Source: Plut-88900 sp965116945
Lineage (GTDB): Bacteria > Chloroflexota > Dehalococcoidia > Plut-88900
Assembly: GCA_965116945.1 (NCBI GenBank)
Contig: OZ220734.1
Span: 1,302,001 to 1,366,000, forward strand
Direction of reading: 5' to 3'
Length of the DNA: 64,000 nt
A program made the position numbers and the translations under genes. The notes under the pieces are model-generated. The model had not been told where the DNA came from. It worked only from the letters and a program-made list of their open reading frames with translations, and made no database searches. Of this stretch, positions 17,314-24,890 are shown one piece after another. Each line of letters opens with the position of its first letter. Position 1 is the stretch's first letter.

Positions 17314-18477
17314 CTAGATCTCTTTGACAAGGAACTCCCTGGGGAAGTCCGTGAGAACTTCTGCCCCGTCTTCGGTGATCAGGATAGTCTCGCTGAAGCC
17401 GGGCCCCGCCACGCCGGGGACAATGATCGCGGGCGTAAGGTGGAAGGTCATGCCGGGTTTGAGCACCCGTTGGTCTCCGGGTTTGATGTCCATTATGTGG
17501 CCCTCGCCCCACCCCGGAGGATACCCCACCCCTATCGAGTAGCCGGTGCGGTGGTTGAAGAGCTCTCCGTGCCCGGCCTTGGTAATGGCGTCACGGCAGA
17601 ATGCGTCGGCGTCATGGGAGGTCATGCCCGGGCCCATATTCTCAACGGCGGCGGTAAGGCCTGCGATGGAGGCCTCGGCGAGGCTCTTCACCATGTCGTC
17701 GGGCGGGCCGAGGGAGATGGTGCGCATCAGCGAAGCACTGTAGCGGCTTACGTTGGCGGACAGTTCGAAGAAGACGGGATCGCCGGGCTCCAGCGTGACA
17801 TTGGCGAAGGTGATGTGCCCTCGGCCCGTGCGCTTTCCTGAGGCGACGTAAGGCTGGCCTGCGAAATATATGCTGCCCTCGGCGTAGAGAGTTCGCGTGA
17901 GTTCTCCAGCGACGTAGTTGTCGGTAACACCGGGGCGTGAAGCGTCGATGCCCGATTGCATGCCCTTTGCAACAATGCGCGCCGCTTCCCGGATGCACTC
18001 GATTTCCAAGGGAGACTTTATAACGCGGCTCTCCTCCACTATGTTGCCGCCATCCTTTACATCGGCTTTCGGGAGGAGGGAGAGGGTCTGCTGGTAGTCC
18101 CGTAGCTGCAGGAACCAGGAAGTGGACTCAAACCCGATGCGCTTGTCCGCGTACCCGAATTCCGTGATAGCGTCGCACGTAGTTGCTACGGGGTCCTGGG
18201 AGTCCCCGAAGATACGGTAGTCGTCGAGCCACGTGCCCATTGTTACGTTGTCTTTTTCCAGTTCCCGGGTGACCATGATCGGGTCCCGGTCGGCGGGCAC
18301 CAGGAGGCATTGGTAGACATAATAGCCCGTTGTGTTGTAACCGGTGAGGTAGTTGATGTTCTCCGGGGTGTAGGCCAGCAGGATATCAATGTCCCGAGAC
18401 CGCATCCGCTCCTGGACGCCGGCCAGACGGGCCCTGTATTCATCTATGGGGAAGGGGATGTCCCTGGGTGCAGCCAT
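17314..18477 (-). CDS. M24 'pita-bread' family protein, creatinase/DoeA-like
   Basis: 387 aa: an N-terminal creatinase-type domain (to about residue 150) and a C-terminal pita-bread domain. In metal-dependent aminopeptidases of this family two Asp ligands lie in a LVDxG...SDxTRT block; here that block reads FFELSANVSRYSASLMRT, so both are replaced (by Glu and Ser). The GYSIGVGYPPGWGEGH and MTFHLTPA blocks resemble ectoine hydrolase DoeA and creatinase, which do not need metal. It therefore probably hydrolyses a C-N bond of a small amidine or amide rather than a Xaa-Pro peptide. AGGAGGAG fixes the start. It lies 10 bp below LLM 9. Confidence 0.75.
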   Translation of the reverse strand: MAAPRDIPFPIDEYRARLAGVQERMRSRDIDILLAYTPENINYLTGYNTTGYYVYQCLLVPADRDPIMVTRELEKDNVTMGTWLDDYRIFGDSQDPVATTCDAITEFGYADKRIGFESTSWFLQLRDYQQTLSLLPKADVKDGGNIVEESRVIKSPLEIECIREAARIVAKGMQSGIDASRPGVTDNYVAGELTRTLYAEGSIYFAGQPYVASGKRTGRGHITFANVTLEPGDPVFFELSANVSRYSASLMRTISLGPPDDMVKSLAEASIAGLTAAVENMGPGMTSHDADAFCRDAITKAGHGELFNHRTGYSIGVGYPPGWGEGHIMDIKPGDQRVLKPGMTFHLTPAIIVPGVAGPGFSETILITEDGAEVLTDFPREFLVKEI

Positions 18478-18487
18478 TGCGCTCCTC

Positions 18488-19438
18488 CTATCTGAACTCC
18501 GGCATGATCTTATTTGCGAAGGTCTTCAGCGACTCCAGCGGGTAGGGCGAGCGCATGGTGAAGATAATGTGCTGGGTCCCGACCTCGGCCTGCCCTCTCA
18601 CCCAGTCCCTGATGGCATCCATGTCGCCCACCACGCCGCCAACCCCTCGGGCCTTCATCTGGTCGGGCATGGTCCGGGATAACTGGTCCATCCACTGGTT
18701 CCAATCGTCCATTTTCTCGGGTGGGATGAATGCGCCGTTCACGGATTTCTCTATTGCCGAGGGGTCCCGCCCGACGTTGTGGCAATGTTCTTCGAGAATC
18801 CGGAATTTGTGCGCTGCAATCTCTGGGGTGCCGTAGAAGTTTGTCATGTCCGCCCACTTGGCCGCGACCTTAAGGGTCCGCTTCTCGCCCCCGCCGGCTA
18901 TGAGGATCGGGGGGTGGGGCTGCTGCACGGGTGCGGGGTTGAAGGGCGCATTCCGGGCGGTGTAGTACTTCCCGGCGAAGTCCACTGGCTCCCCGGATGT
19001 CCAGAGCTTCTTGATGAGCTCCACCGATTCGTCCAGGCGACTGATCCTTTCGCCGACTGTGTAGAAGGGGAAGTTGTATGCAGTGTGCTCCATTTCGAAC
19101 CACCCCGCCCCGATCCCGAATATCAGCCGACCCCCGCTTATGATGTCCACGGTGGTGGCCGATTTGGCGAGAAGCACGGGGTTCCGGTAGGTGTTGCCAA
19201 CCACCATCGGCCCGATCATGACGTTCCTGGTCATGCGTGCAAACGCACCAAGAATAGCCCACGCCTCCATGCACGGGCCTTCGTTACGGCCCGGATCGGA
19301 TGGGATCAGGTGGTCGTGGCACCAGAGGGAGTCAAAGCCGAGCTCATCGACTAGGAGTGCGGCCTCTTCGATCTCGGGCCACGTAACCCTCTCCTGTCCA
19401 ACGGAAACGCCGAATTTCATTCGTGGCTTGGCGGTCAT
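18488..19438 (-). CDS. Luciferase-like monooxygenase (LLM 9)
   Basis: 316 aa, sister of LLM 8 (see shared motifs). DSLWCHDHLIPSDPGRNEGP near residue 40 matches the DHLWVADVMTPSDADLSHGP of LLM 8. The central block VQQPHPPILIAGGGEKRTL is the active-site strand. First gene of the leftward LLM 9 - M24 - LLM 8 - LLM 7 run; GAGAGG precedes the ATG and GCTATAAT lies 35 nt upstream. Ten bases separate its end from the M24 start. Together with a hydrolase and a downstream oxidase this suggests a short degradative route, which is inference. Confidence 0.85.
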   Translation of the reverse strand: MTAKPRMKFGVSVGQERVTWPEIEEAALLVDELGFDSLWCHDHLIPSDPGRNEGPCMEAWAILGAFARMTRNVMIGPMVVGNTYRNPVLLAKSATTVDIISGGRLIFGIGAGWFEMEHTAYNFPFYTVGERISRLDESVELIKKLWTSGEPVDFAGKYYTARNAPFNPAPVQQPHPPILIAGGGEKRTLKVAAKWADMTNFYGTPEIAAHKFRILEEHCHNVGRDPSAIEKSVNGAFIPPEKMDDWNQWMDQLSRTMPDQMKARGVGGVVGDMDAIRDWVRGQAEVGTQHIIFTMRSPYPLESLKTFANKIMPEFR

Positions 19439-19473
19439 GAGTAGACCTCTCGGGTGGGGGGTGGTGTGGGGGG

Positions 19474-19479
19474 ATTATA
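19474..19479 (-). promoter_or_regulatory. -10 box (TATAAT) of the LLM 9 - M24 operon
   Basis: GCTATAATCC on the minus strand 35 nt before the LLM 9 ATG, with a Shine-Dalgarno between. Confidence 0.5.
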
Positions 19480-19509
19480 GCCGCCGTGGGTCTGGTGATG
19501 TAACCCGTG

Positions 19510-19746
19510 TCATCTCTTGTCCGCATCCTTCGCTTCGAGGATCGCGGATATCGGGACATCAATATCATGCCCCCTCTTCCACTCCCGTAGTTCCCTGACC
19601 CACTCAGCATTGGACCGACGGGATACGATTTTCTCAAGTTCTCTCAGCAGAAATTTCTGCAAAGACAGTCCTTGCTCTGCGGCAAGCTGCTTCAATCTGT
19701 CGCGTACCTCTTCGGGAACGTTTCTTATGGTTATCGTCACAGGCAT
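19510..19746 (-). CDS. Orphan FitA-like ribbon-helix-helix antitoxin
   Basis: 78 aa. MPVTITIRNVPEEVRDRL is the ribbon strand and first helix of FitA/VapB-type RHH antitoxins, and AAEQGLSLQKFLLRELEKI the second helix. The remaining C-terminal tail would normally bind a PIN-domain VapC toxin, but none adjoins it on either side, so it is an orphan. CATAAT sits 6 nt before ATG with no Shine-Dalgarno, so transcription may be leaderless. A solitary regulator or a remnant of a module is equally possible. Confidence 0.7.
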   Translation of the reverse strand: MPVTITIRNVPEEVRDRLKQLAAEQGLSLQKFLLRELEKIVSRRSNAEWVRELREWKRGHDIDVPISAILEAKDADKR

Positions 19747-19752
19747 GAACGT

Positions 19753-19758
19753 ATTATG
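19753..19758 (-). promoter_or_regulatory. -10 box for leaderless RHH antitoxin
   Basis: CATAAT, six bases, then ATG on the minus strand; the start codon should coincide with +1. Confidence 0.45.
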
Positions 19759-19877
19759 ACAGCAGGGCCCTTAACTTGCATTGTGTTTGCGAGCGGCGTT
19801 ACTTTCCACCTTTGATTGACACCCTTAAATCCGTTAAAGTTGTTTCGCAAAGAATAGCGATCCTGGACTCGACCCGT

Positions 19878-20390
19878 ATGGACCTCAAAGACTACATCGC
19901 CAACGTTCCCGACTTCCCCAAGCCCGGCATCCTCTTCCGGGACATCACACCCCTCCTCCAGTCCCCTCCCGCCTTTCGACACGCCTTGGACATAATTATG
20001 CAGGACATCGGCGGGAACAACATCGACGCCTTCGCCGCCATCGACGCCCGCGGCTTCCTCATAGCCGCACCCCTGGCCCTGGAGATGGGCAAACCCCTTC
20101 TGCCGGTCAGGAAAGAAGGCAAGCTGCCCCGGGAAGCCGCAAGGATCAGCTACGATCTGGAGTACGGGTCCAACTCCATGGAGTTGCACAGGGACGCCGT
20201 GTCCACCGGAGAGCGGGTGCTGGTCGTCGACGACCTCCTGGCTACGGGGGGCACTGCAGAAGCTACGGTAAGGCTGGTGGAGGAGCTGGGTGGGGTGGTG
20301 GCCGGCCTGGCGTTTCTGGTGGAACTCACGGACCTGGGAGGCCGAGGCCGTATCAAGGGCTATCCCATAACAACCGTCATCGAATACTAG
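19878..20390 (+). CDS. apt: Adenine phosphoribosyltransferase
   Basis: 170 aa from ATG 19878, the usual APRT length; upstream in-frame codons to 19776 would add 34 residues unlike the family. APRT converts adenine and PRPP to AMP in purine salvage. Signature blocks: DFPKPGILFRDITPLL at the N-terminus, AIDARGFLIAAPLA, the flexible-loop PVRKEGKLP, and the PRPP-binding VLVVDDLLATGGTA at about residues 115-128. No Shine-Dalgarno is obvious. A hairpin overlapping the stop codon may end the transcript. Identification is firm. Confidence 0.93.
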   Translation: MDLKDYIANVPDFPKPGILFRDITPLLQSPPAFRHALDIIMQDIGGNNIDAFAAIDARGFLIAAPLALEMGKPLLPVRKEGKLPREAARISYDLEYGSNSMELHRDAVSTGERVLVVDDLLATGGTAEATVRLVEELGGVVAGLAFLVELTDLGGRGRIKGYPITTVIEY

Positions 20391-20411
20391 GGGCGGGCCA
20401 GCACCGCCCCT
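20389..20411 (+). terminator. Hairpin at the end of apt
   Basis: AGGGGCGG pairs with CCGCCCCT over a 7-nt loop; the first base pairs include the last bases of the stop codon. Followed by AAATCATTT, so the U tract is poor. Confidence 0.5.
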
Positions 20412-20469
20412 AAATCATTTGAGGGGCAATAGGTAACTAAGAGGCATCATAGACTTTCGGAATGCGTAG

Positions 20470-21216
20470 ATGAGAAACGAATCGATTAGAGGCATCACAT
20501 TCGACCTCTGGAACACGCTGATCAGGGATGTCCCGGGCAACGGTATGACCCGGGCTATCAAGCGCATCGATGCCACTACTGCAATCCTGTCCGAGTGCGG
20601 CGTGCGCTGCACCAATGAGCATGTAGCCCAGGTCTACTGGGACTCCCAGCAAAGGTTTGAGACAGTCCGCACCCGGGGCCTCGATACCGACTTCTCAACC
20701 CAGCTGGACGACTTCCTCGACTCCATACACCCGGGCCTCTCCGCTTCCCTCGACCCTGAGGGCAAGGAGCGAGTTTCCGAACGGCACCTGAACGCCTTCC
20801 TGGAGCACCCGCCCGCCCTCATGCCCGGTGTCCTGGAGACCCTCGCCACCCTCACCGACGAAGGATACAGGATTGCCCTCATCTGCAACTCGGGCACGAC
20901 GCCCGGGAGCCTCGCTAGAAAATTCCTTGCCGACATCGGCATCGCCCAATACCTCCGTCACCTGACCTTTTCCGATGAGGAGGGACTCGCCAAACCAGCC
21001 CCGAGCCTGTTTCTTGACACACTGGATGCCATTGGGGCCGAGGCCCGGGAGTCGGTCCACATCGGAGACAGGCCGGAGACCGACATCCTCGGGGCCCAGC
21101 GGGTTGGCATGAAAGCGGTCCTGATCGGTGGCGCAAGCTGGGACCACGTTCCCGTGACACCCGACGCCCGCGTGGAAAAGCTCGCCGAGCTGCCTGAAGC
21201 CCTGGCTAACCTGTAG
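20470..21216 (+). CDS. HAD-superfamily hydrolase
   Basis: 248 aa. The four HAD motifs are present: FDLWNTL (motif I, nucleophile Asp, with Trp in place of the usual second Asp, as in 2-haloacid dehalogenase-like and some phosphatase members), ICNSGT (II), Lys in GLAKPAPSLF (III) and HIGDRPETDILGA (IV). A helical cap lies between motifs I and II (about residues 20-110). Motif I without the second acid argues for a dehalogenase-like or other non-phosphatase activity, though HAD phosphatases of this type also exist. It follows apt by 79 bp and precedes a dehydrogenase by 82 bp. Substrate unknown. Confidence 0.85.
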   Translation: MRNESIRGITFDLWNTLIRDVPGNGMTRAIKRIDATTAILSECGVRCTNEHVAQVYWDSQQRFETVRTRGLDTDFSTQLDDFLDSIHPGLSASLDPEGKERVSERHLNAFLEHPPALMPGVLETLATLTDEGYRIALICNSGTTPGSLARKFLADIGIAQYLRHLTFSDEEGLAKPAPSLFLDTLDAIGAEARESVHIGDRPETDILGAQRVGMKAVLIGGASWDHVPVTPDARVEKLAELPEALANL

Positions 21217-21298
21217 ACGGCTCCGACTCCACCCCCCTCGTGGACGGCGGCTACACCGCAATGTAGACTTCCTCCCATTACCCCCAGGAGGCAAGCCT

Positions 21299-22294
21299 AT
21301 GCTGCGCTCAATGTGGACTTCCGAAGGCATGGTCATGGAAGACGTCGACCCTGGCCCCCTTGCCCCGGGCCGCGTCCGGATCAACGTCACCGCCTGTGGC
21401 ATCTGCGGCTCGGACCTCCACGTTTACGCAGGCCGAAGTACCAGGCATAACAACGTCGTTATGGGCCACGAAATCGTCGGCACGATAATCAAGGGCGGCG
21501 CAGGCCTCCCCGACTCCCTCTACGCCATCGAGCCTCTGGACGCCTGCCTCAAGTGCAACTACTGCGCCGCAGGGGCCACCAACATCTGCCCCGACATGAG
21601 GTTCATCGGCATTGATGAGCCCGGCGGCCTCGCCGAGTTCATAGACGTGCCTGCATACACCATCCACCCTGTCCCTGCCACTCTGTCGCCGCTACTGGCC
21701 TCCCTCGTTGAACCTATGGCCTGCTCCTACAGGGGCGTTGCTCTGGGCCGTTTGAAGATCGAAAGCCGGGTGCTCGTGCTGGGGGCGGGGACTATAGGGC
21801 TGCTCGCCGGGCTTCTTGCCAGGGACCGGGCGGCGGAGGTGGCCATCACCGCTCGACACCCCCAGCAGTTCGATGCTGCCCGGAGGCTTGGTCTGACTCC
21901 CCTCAGCGAGACTGAGTGGGAGAACTGGGCCCGAGACCGCCAGCCCGACGTCGTGTTGGAAACGGTCGGAGGCGCCGCAGACACCATTAACGACGCCATA
22001 AAAGCCGCCCAACCCGAGGCTCGAATCGTCATCCTGGGCATATTCACGGAGAATTCCCAGGTGGACGGCCTGATGCTGGTTGCGAAAGAGGTGGACATAG
22101 TCGGGTCCAGCATGTACGGCGTGGGTGTGCATGGTCGGGAGTTCGCCTCCACCATCGACTCCCTCGTCCGCTATTCCTCTGAGGTCGGGTTCATGCAGAC
22201 CCACCAGTACCCGCTCACCGAAATCACCCAGGCCTTCGACACCGCCCTCGACAAGTCCACCGGCGCCATCAAAGTCACCGTCCTCCCCCAATAA
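21299..22294 (+). CDS. Zinc-dependent medium-chain alcohol dehydrogenase
   Basis: 331 aa. Catalytic zinc ligands: Cys in ACGICGSDLHVYAG and His-Glu in GHEIVG; structural zinc Cys4 lobe: CLKCNYCAAGATNIC. The Rossmann motif VLGAGTIGLLAG binds NAD(P)H. The pattern is that of threonine/sorbitol dehydrogenase-like MDR proteins acting on a secondary alcohol or polyol. CCAGGAGG gives a good ribosome site. It lies directly before the decayed element at 22.3-23.6 kb. Substrate not predictable. Confidence 0.88.
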   Translation: MLRSMWTSEGMVMEDVDPGPLAPGRVRINVTACGICGSDLHVYAGRSTRHNNVVMGHEIVGTIIKGGAGLPDSLYAIEPLDACLKCNYCAAGATNICPDMRFIGIDEPGGLAEFIDVPAYTIHPVPATLSPLLASLVEPMACSYRGVALGRLKIESRVLVLGAGTIGLLAGLLARDRAAEVAITARHPQQFDAARRLGLTPLSETEWENWARDRQPDVVLETVGGAADTINDAIKAAQPEARIVILGIFTENSQVDGLMLVAKEVDIVGSSMYGVGVHGREFASTIDSLVRYSSEVGFMQTHQYPLTEITQAFDTALDKSTGAIKVTVLPQ

Positions 22295-22530
22295 AACCCC
22301 CCTATTACCCGTCATTCCTGACTTTCCATTCCGACATTCCTGCGGAGGCAGGAATCCATCCCTCCGGAATTATCGCCTGCATCTCAGCAATTCACGCCTC
22401 CCCCCAGCCCTGCACCACAGGCAAACGTTGGCGCTACTGCGTCAACCTCTGCCACGGTTCTTTCCACTTCTCGTCCCCCGTAGGGGTGCCCCTCGTGGGT
22501 ACCCTGCCTACCACCCACACTAAGACTTGC

Positions 22531-22582
22531 CCCCCAAAAGTGGGACATTTGCCCCTTGACCCTACCTGAACACCCGTACTAT
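22531..22582 (+). repeat. Element block A, copy 1
   Basis: Begins CCCCCAAAAGTGGGACAT and continues through TTTGCCCCTTGACCCTACC to CACCCGTACTAT. Inverted match at 45677-45729 with a few substitutions. It contains TTGAC(C/A) and TACTAT, possibly an old promoter. Confidence 0.7.
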
Positions 22583-22966
22583 ATTCCACCCCAGGCATCC
22601 GACCTCATACCTCGGTGCCCATCACAGGAAAGGTGGAACATCCCCCCTGCTGAAAGTCCGCCTCTGGCGGAGCGGAACAAAAGGAGTCCCATGAGTCGCA
22701 CCGGCCTACATAGGCCCCGTCACACCCGAGCGGTATCCCACCGCCCGGCTACCGACACGCGCCTCCTCCCCAATCCCTTTCCACACCCCAACACCCACAA
22801 CAAGCGCTGCCCAAAGGCCCAACGCCTTAGCCTCGGCAGCGATCAATCACCGCCCCGCCCTCAATACTGCCTGGTCCCCGTGACCGGCAACGGAAGGTTC
22901 CTAAACTCAAATCGGCTAGCTCTACTTCATGGCCAACACCGTAGAATCAGTGCCCCCGTTCCAGGT

Positions 22967-23317
22967 CGAATCTACGTAGCCGGCATAGACCTCGCTGGCG
23001 AATCGGAACAACCGGGAGACATCCGTCTTCAGGGCTTCAAGCCCACCCAAGACTCCACCGTCGTAACTATCGGCGAACTCCAAATGCTTGATGACGGCTT
23101 CGGTTCCAGGCTCCCCGCCCTCACCGTCGTCGAGTGCCATTGGTGGACGGGGAAGCCCCACACCGAGACCTTTTCGGGCCTTGTCCACCTTCTCAAAAAC
23201 GTTTGGGGCTGCCGCAGGGTGGTCGTCGACGCCACTGGCACTGGCGCAGACGTAGCCGCCTTCCTGCTTAAGACCATAGAACCTTCCACCGTAGTTCCCT
23301 TCACCTTCACCGCCCAG
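22967..23317 (+). pseudogene. Terminase large-subunit-like nuclease domain fragment
   Basis: A 117-codon segment without stops reads RIYVAGIDLAGESE, then DSTVVTIGEL, HWWTGKPHTE, LVHLLKNVWGCRRVVVDATG and VVPFTFTAQ. The pattern of an Asp-rich first strand (GIDLAG), D-S-T-V, and VVVDATGTGADVAAFL resembles the RNase-H-like nuclease domain of phage terminase large subunits. The ATPase half and the C-terminus are missing; after FTAQ the frame runs into a dispersed repeat. A remnant, not a working packaging enzyme. The match is by recognition of the pattern and would need a profile search. Confidence 0.55.
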
Positions 23318-23421
23318 GCCATTTGCACCCCCACCCCAATCGGGAATCCATCCCCGGTGCGGGAGAGAGGTTGCCCTGTGAGGTGGCGAGGTATCCCCTC
23401 CTTTCTCCCTAGTATTGAACT

Positions 23422-23461
23422 AGAGGCAGAGGTCGGCGCCCGTGAGCCAACCTCTGCCTCT
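23422..23461. repeat. Hairpin repeat, copy 1
   Basis: AGAGGCAGAGGT pairs with ACCTCTGCCTCT. The flanks (AGTATTGAACT before, GTTCTTCTCCCC after) are the same as at 45809-45848 on the other strand, where the stem is 16 bp and perfect. Confidence 0.75.
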
Positions 23462-23520
23462 GTTCTTCTCCCCCTCGCCCCCCTCGACACGCGAAATCCC
23501 CAGAAATCTCTCCAGGCGTC

Positions 23521-23584
23521 GTTCAATCAAAACAGCTACGAGTTCAATCAACGTTTAATCTATGTTCAATCAACGTTCAATCAA
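23521..23584 (+). repeat. Four direct GTTCAATCAA units
   Basis: GTTCAATCAA occurs at 23521, 23542, 23564 and 23575 (spacings 21, 22 and 11). The same unit appears twice, inverted, at 44918 and 44939, again 21 apart. The 21-22 nt phasing equals two helical turns. Confidence 0.75.
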
Positions 23585-23604
23585 AATCCCAACCCACCCC
23601 CATG

Positions 23605-23610
23605 TATAAT
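23605..23610 (+). promoter_or_regulatory. -10 box (TATAAT) of the amidohydrolase gene
   Basis: GTATAAT 45 nt before the ATG of the amidohydrolase, right at the end of element copy 1. Confidence 0.4.
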
Positions 23611-23655
23611 CCCTCTGGAGGTCGAAGATCCGCCTCTGGAGGAAGGGCCCCCACC

Positions 23656-24765
23656 ATGAAACAGCACCCCATCGTCGATGCCGACAGCCACGTTCTTGAG
23701 CCCATGTCCATCTGGCATGAAGGCCTGGAGCCCGAGCTCAGAGACCGCGCCATCCGCTGGGACACCGACGAAAACGGCCGCGAGGTCATGATCGTCGATG
23801 GCAAGCCCGCACGGCAGTTCATGCTCCGCAACGGCTGGATGGGCAGTCCCCAACTTCCTGGTGGCCGGGCCTTCGAGGATAGGGTCATCTCCTCCCTTGG
23901 CGCTGCCAACGGGCCGGACCGCGTGCAGCTTCTGGACAACGAGGGTATAGACATCACCCTCCTCTACCCCACCCTCGGCATCCAATGGGAACCCGAGTTC
24001 GAAGACTACAAGCTGGCCGCCGCCCACGCCCGGGCCTACAACACCTGGATTACCGACCTCTGCCGGCCCCACTCGGACAGGCTGGTGCCCGTCGCCCACA
24101 TCGTGGCATCCGACGTGGAAGAGGGGACGGCGGAGCTGGAACGGGCGGCGGCGCTGGGAGCACGGGGCGGGATGATCAGCGGCCGGCCCATCAACGGGAA
24201 ACCCTACGGCGATCCCTACTACGATCCGCTGTGGGCACGGGCGTCGGAGGCCCGCATGCCTCTCGCCCTCCACGTCATGGGCTACCCCCAACACCTGGGC
24301 TATGACATGTACCCCGACACCAGCCCGAACATCGCATGGTGGGGCTTCGTGACCCTCGGGCTGGAGGTTATCATCGGGCTGACGACCCTGTTCCAGGGAG
24401 CCGTCTTCGAAAGATTTCCGGACTTCCGGCTGGTGGTGCTGGAAGCGGGGTCGGGGTGGCTCCCTTACTGGCTGGACCGGATGGACGAGTACACCGAGAT
24501 ATTCACCTACGCGACCTCGCTGTCCATGAAGCCCACGGAGTACTTCAAGCGCCAGTGCTGGATCTCCTTCGAACCCAGCGAAGAGATGGTACCCGACACC
24601 ATGGACTTCATCGGTGTCGACAAGTTCATGTGGGCCGCCGACTACCCCCACACCGACTCCGTCGCCGAACCCGTCCGGCTCCTCACCAACATCCTCCAAC
24701 CCCTCTCCCAGGAAGACCGGTGGAAAGTCCTCGGGGATACGGCGGTGGAGCTATACGGCCTCTAA
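23656..24765 (+). CDS. Amidohydrolase-2 family metal-dependent hydrolase
   Basis: 369 aa from ATG 23656 (GGAGGAAGG 9 nt before); an earlier start at 23602 would add an unlikely SGG-rich leader. The N-terminus VDADSHVLEP is the metal-binding D-x-D-x-H variant of the family's HxH, LHVMGYPQHLG carries the later His, and WAADYPHTDS the final Asp. Such TIM-barrel enzymes (ACMSD, gamma-resorcylate decarboxylase and relatives) do decarboxylation or hydrolysis of small acids. Many family members in Chloroflexota act in aromatic breakdown, but no substrate can be named here. It borders the decayed element, so the promoter may have been supplied by it. Confidence 0.85.
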   Translation: MKQHPIVDADSHVLEPMSIWHEGLEPELRDRAIRWDTDENGREVMIVDGKPARQFMLRNGWMGSPQLPGGRAFEDRVISSLGAANGPDRVQLLDNEGIDITLLYPTLGIQWEPEFEDYKLAAAHARAYNTWITDLCRPHSDRLVPVAHIVASDVEEGTAELERAAALGARGGMISGRPINGKPYGDPYYDPLWARASEARMPLALHVMGYPQHLGYDMYPDTSPNIAWWGFVTLGLEVIIGLTTLFQGAVFERFPDFRLVVLEAGSGWLPYWLDRMDEYTEIFTYATSLSMKPTEYFKRQCWISFEPSEEMVPDTMDFIGVDKFMWAADYPHTDSVAEPVRLLTNILQPLSQEDRWKVLGDTAVELYGL

Positions 24766-24812
24766 CAATCAAAGAGTGAATTAGGGATAGAAAACCCTTA
24801 TTGCAAATAGTG

Positions 24813-24839
24813 GCAATAGCAAAGTATTGCATGTATAAT
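24813..24839 (+). promoter_or_regulatory. Inverted repeat overlapping the cupin gene promoter
   Basis: GCAATA-6 nt-TATTGC (24813-24830) ends 3 nt before the -10 box TATAAT (24834-24839). It covers the spacer and -35 area, where a repressor could act. A Shine-Dalgarno AAAGGA follows before the ATG at 24891. Seen directly; operator role inferred. Confidence 0.45.
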
Positions 24840-24890
24840 GTCCGCAACCGGTGAACTCCGGTACAGAAACACAACGGAAAGGACCGAAAG

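Larger units (their letters stand above)
22311..23600 (+). mobile_element. Decayed element copy 1 (terminase-fragment element)
   Basis: This 1.3-kb stretch holds no intact gene. From left: a GGAATCCATCCC-type palindromic repeat (22311-22362); a block at 22531-22582 that recurs inverted at 45677-45729; a broken terminase-nuclease reading frame (22967-23317); another GGGAATCCATCCCC repeat (about 23339); a hairpin repeat (23422-23461); and four GTTCAATCAA units (23521-23584), two of which recur at 44918-44948. The shared blocks in the same relative order show that copies 1 and 2 are remnants of one element. A 367-codon frame spans the region but mixes repeats and fragments, and is not a gene. 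Confidence 0.6.

Noticed and set aside
22556..23659. Continuous 367-codon + strand frame
   Set aside because: It mixes noncoding repeats, a terminase remnant and iterons; N-terminal part shows no protein-like pattern. Treated as a decayed element.
23581..24699. 372-codon frame antisense to the amidohydrolase
   Set aside because: Rich in Gly, Val, Asp and His with no known motif; the sense strand is the real gene.
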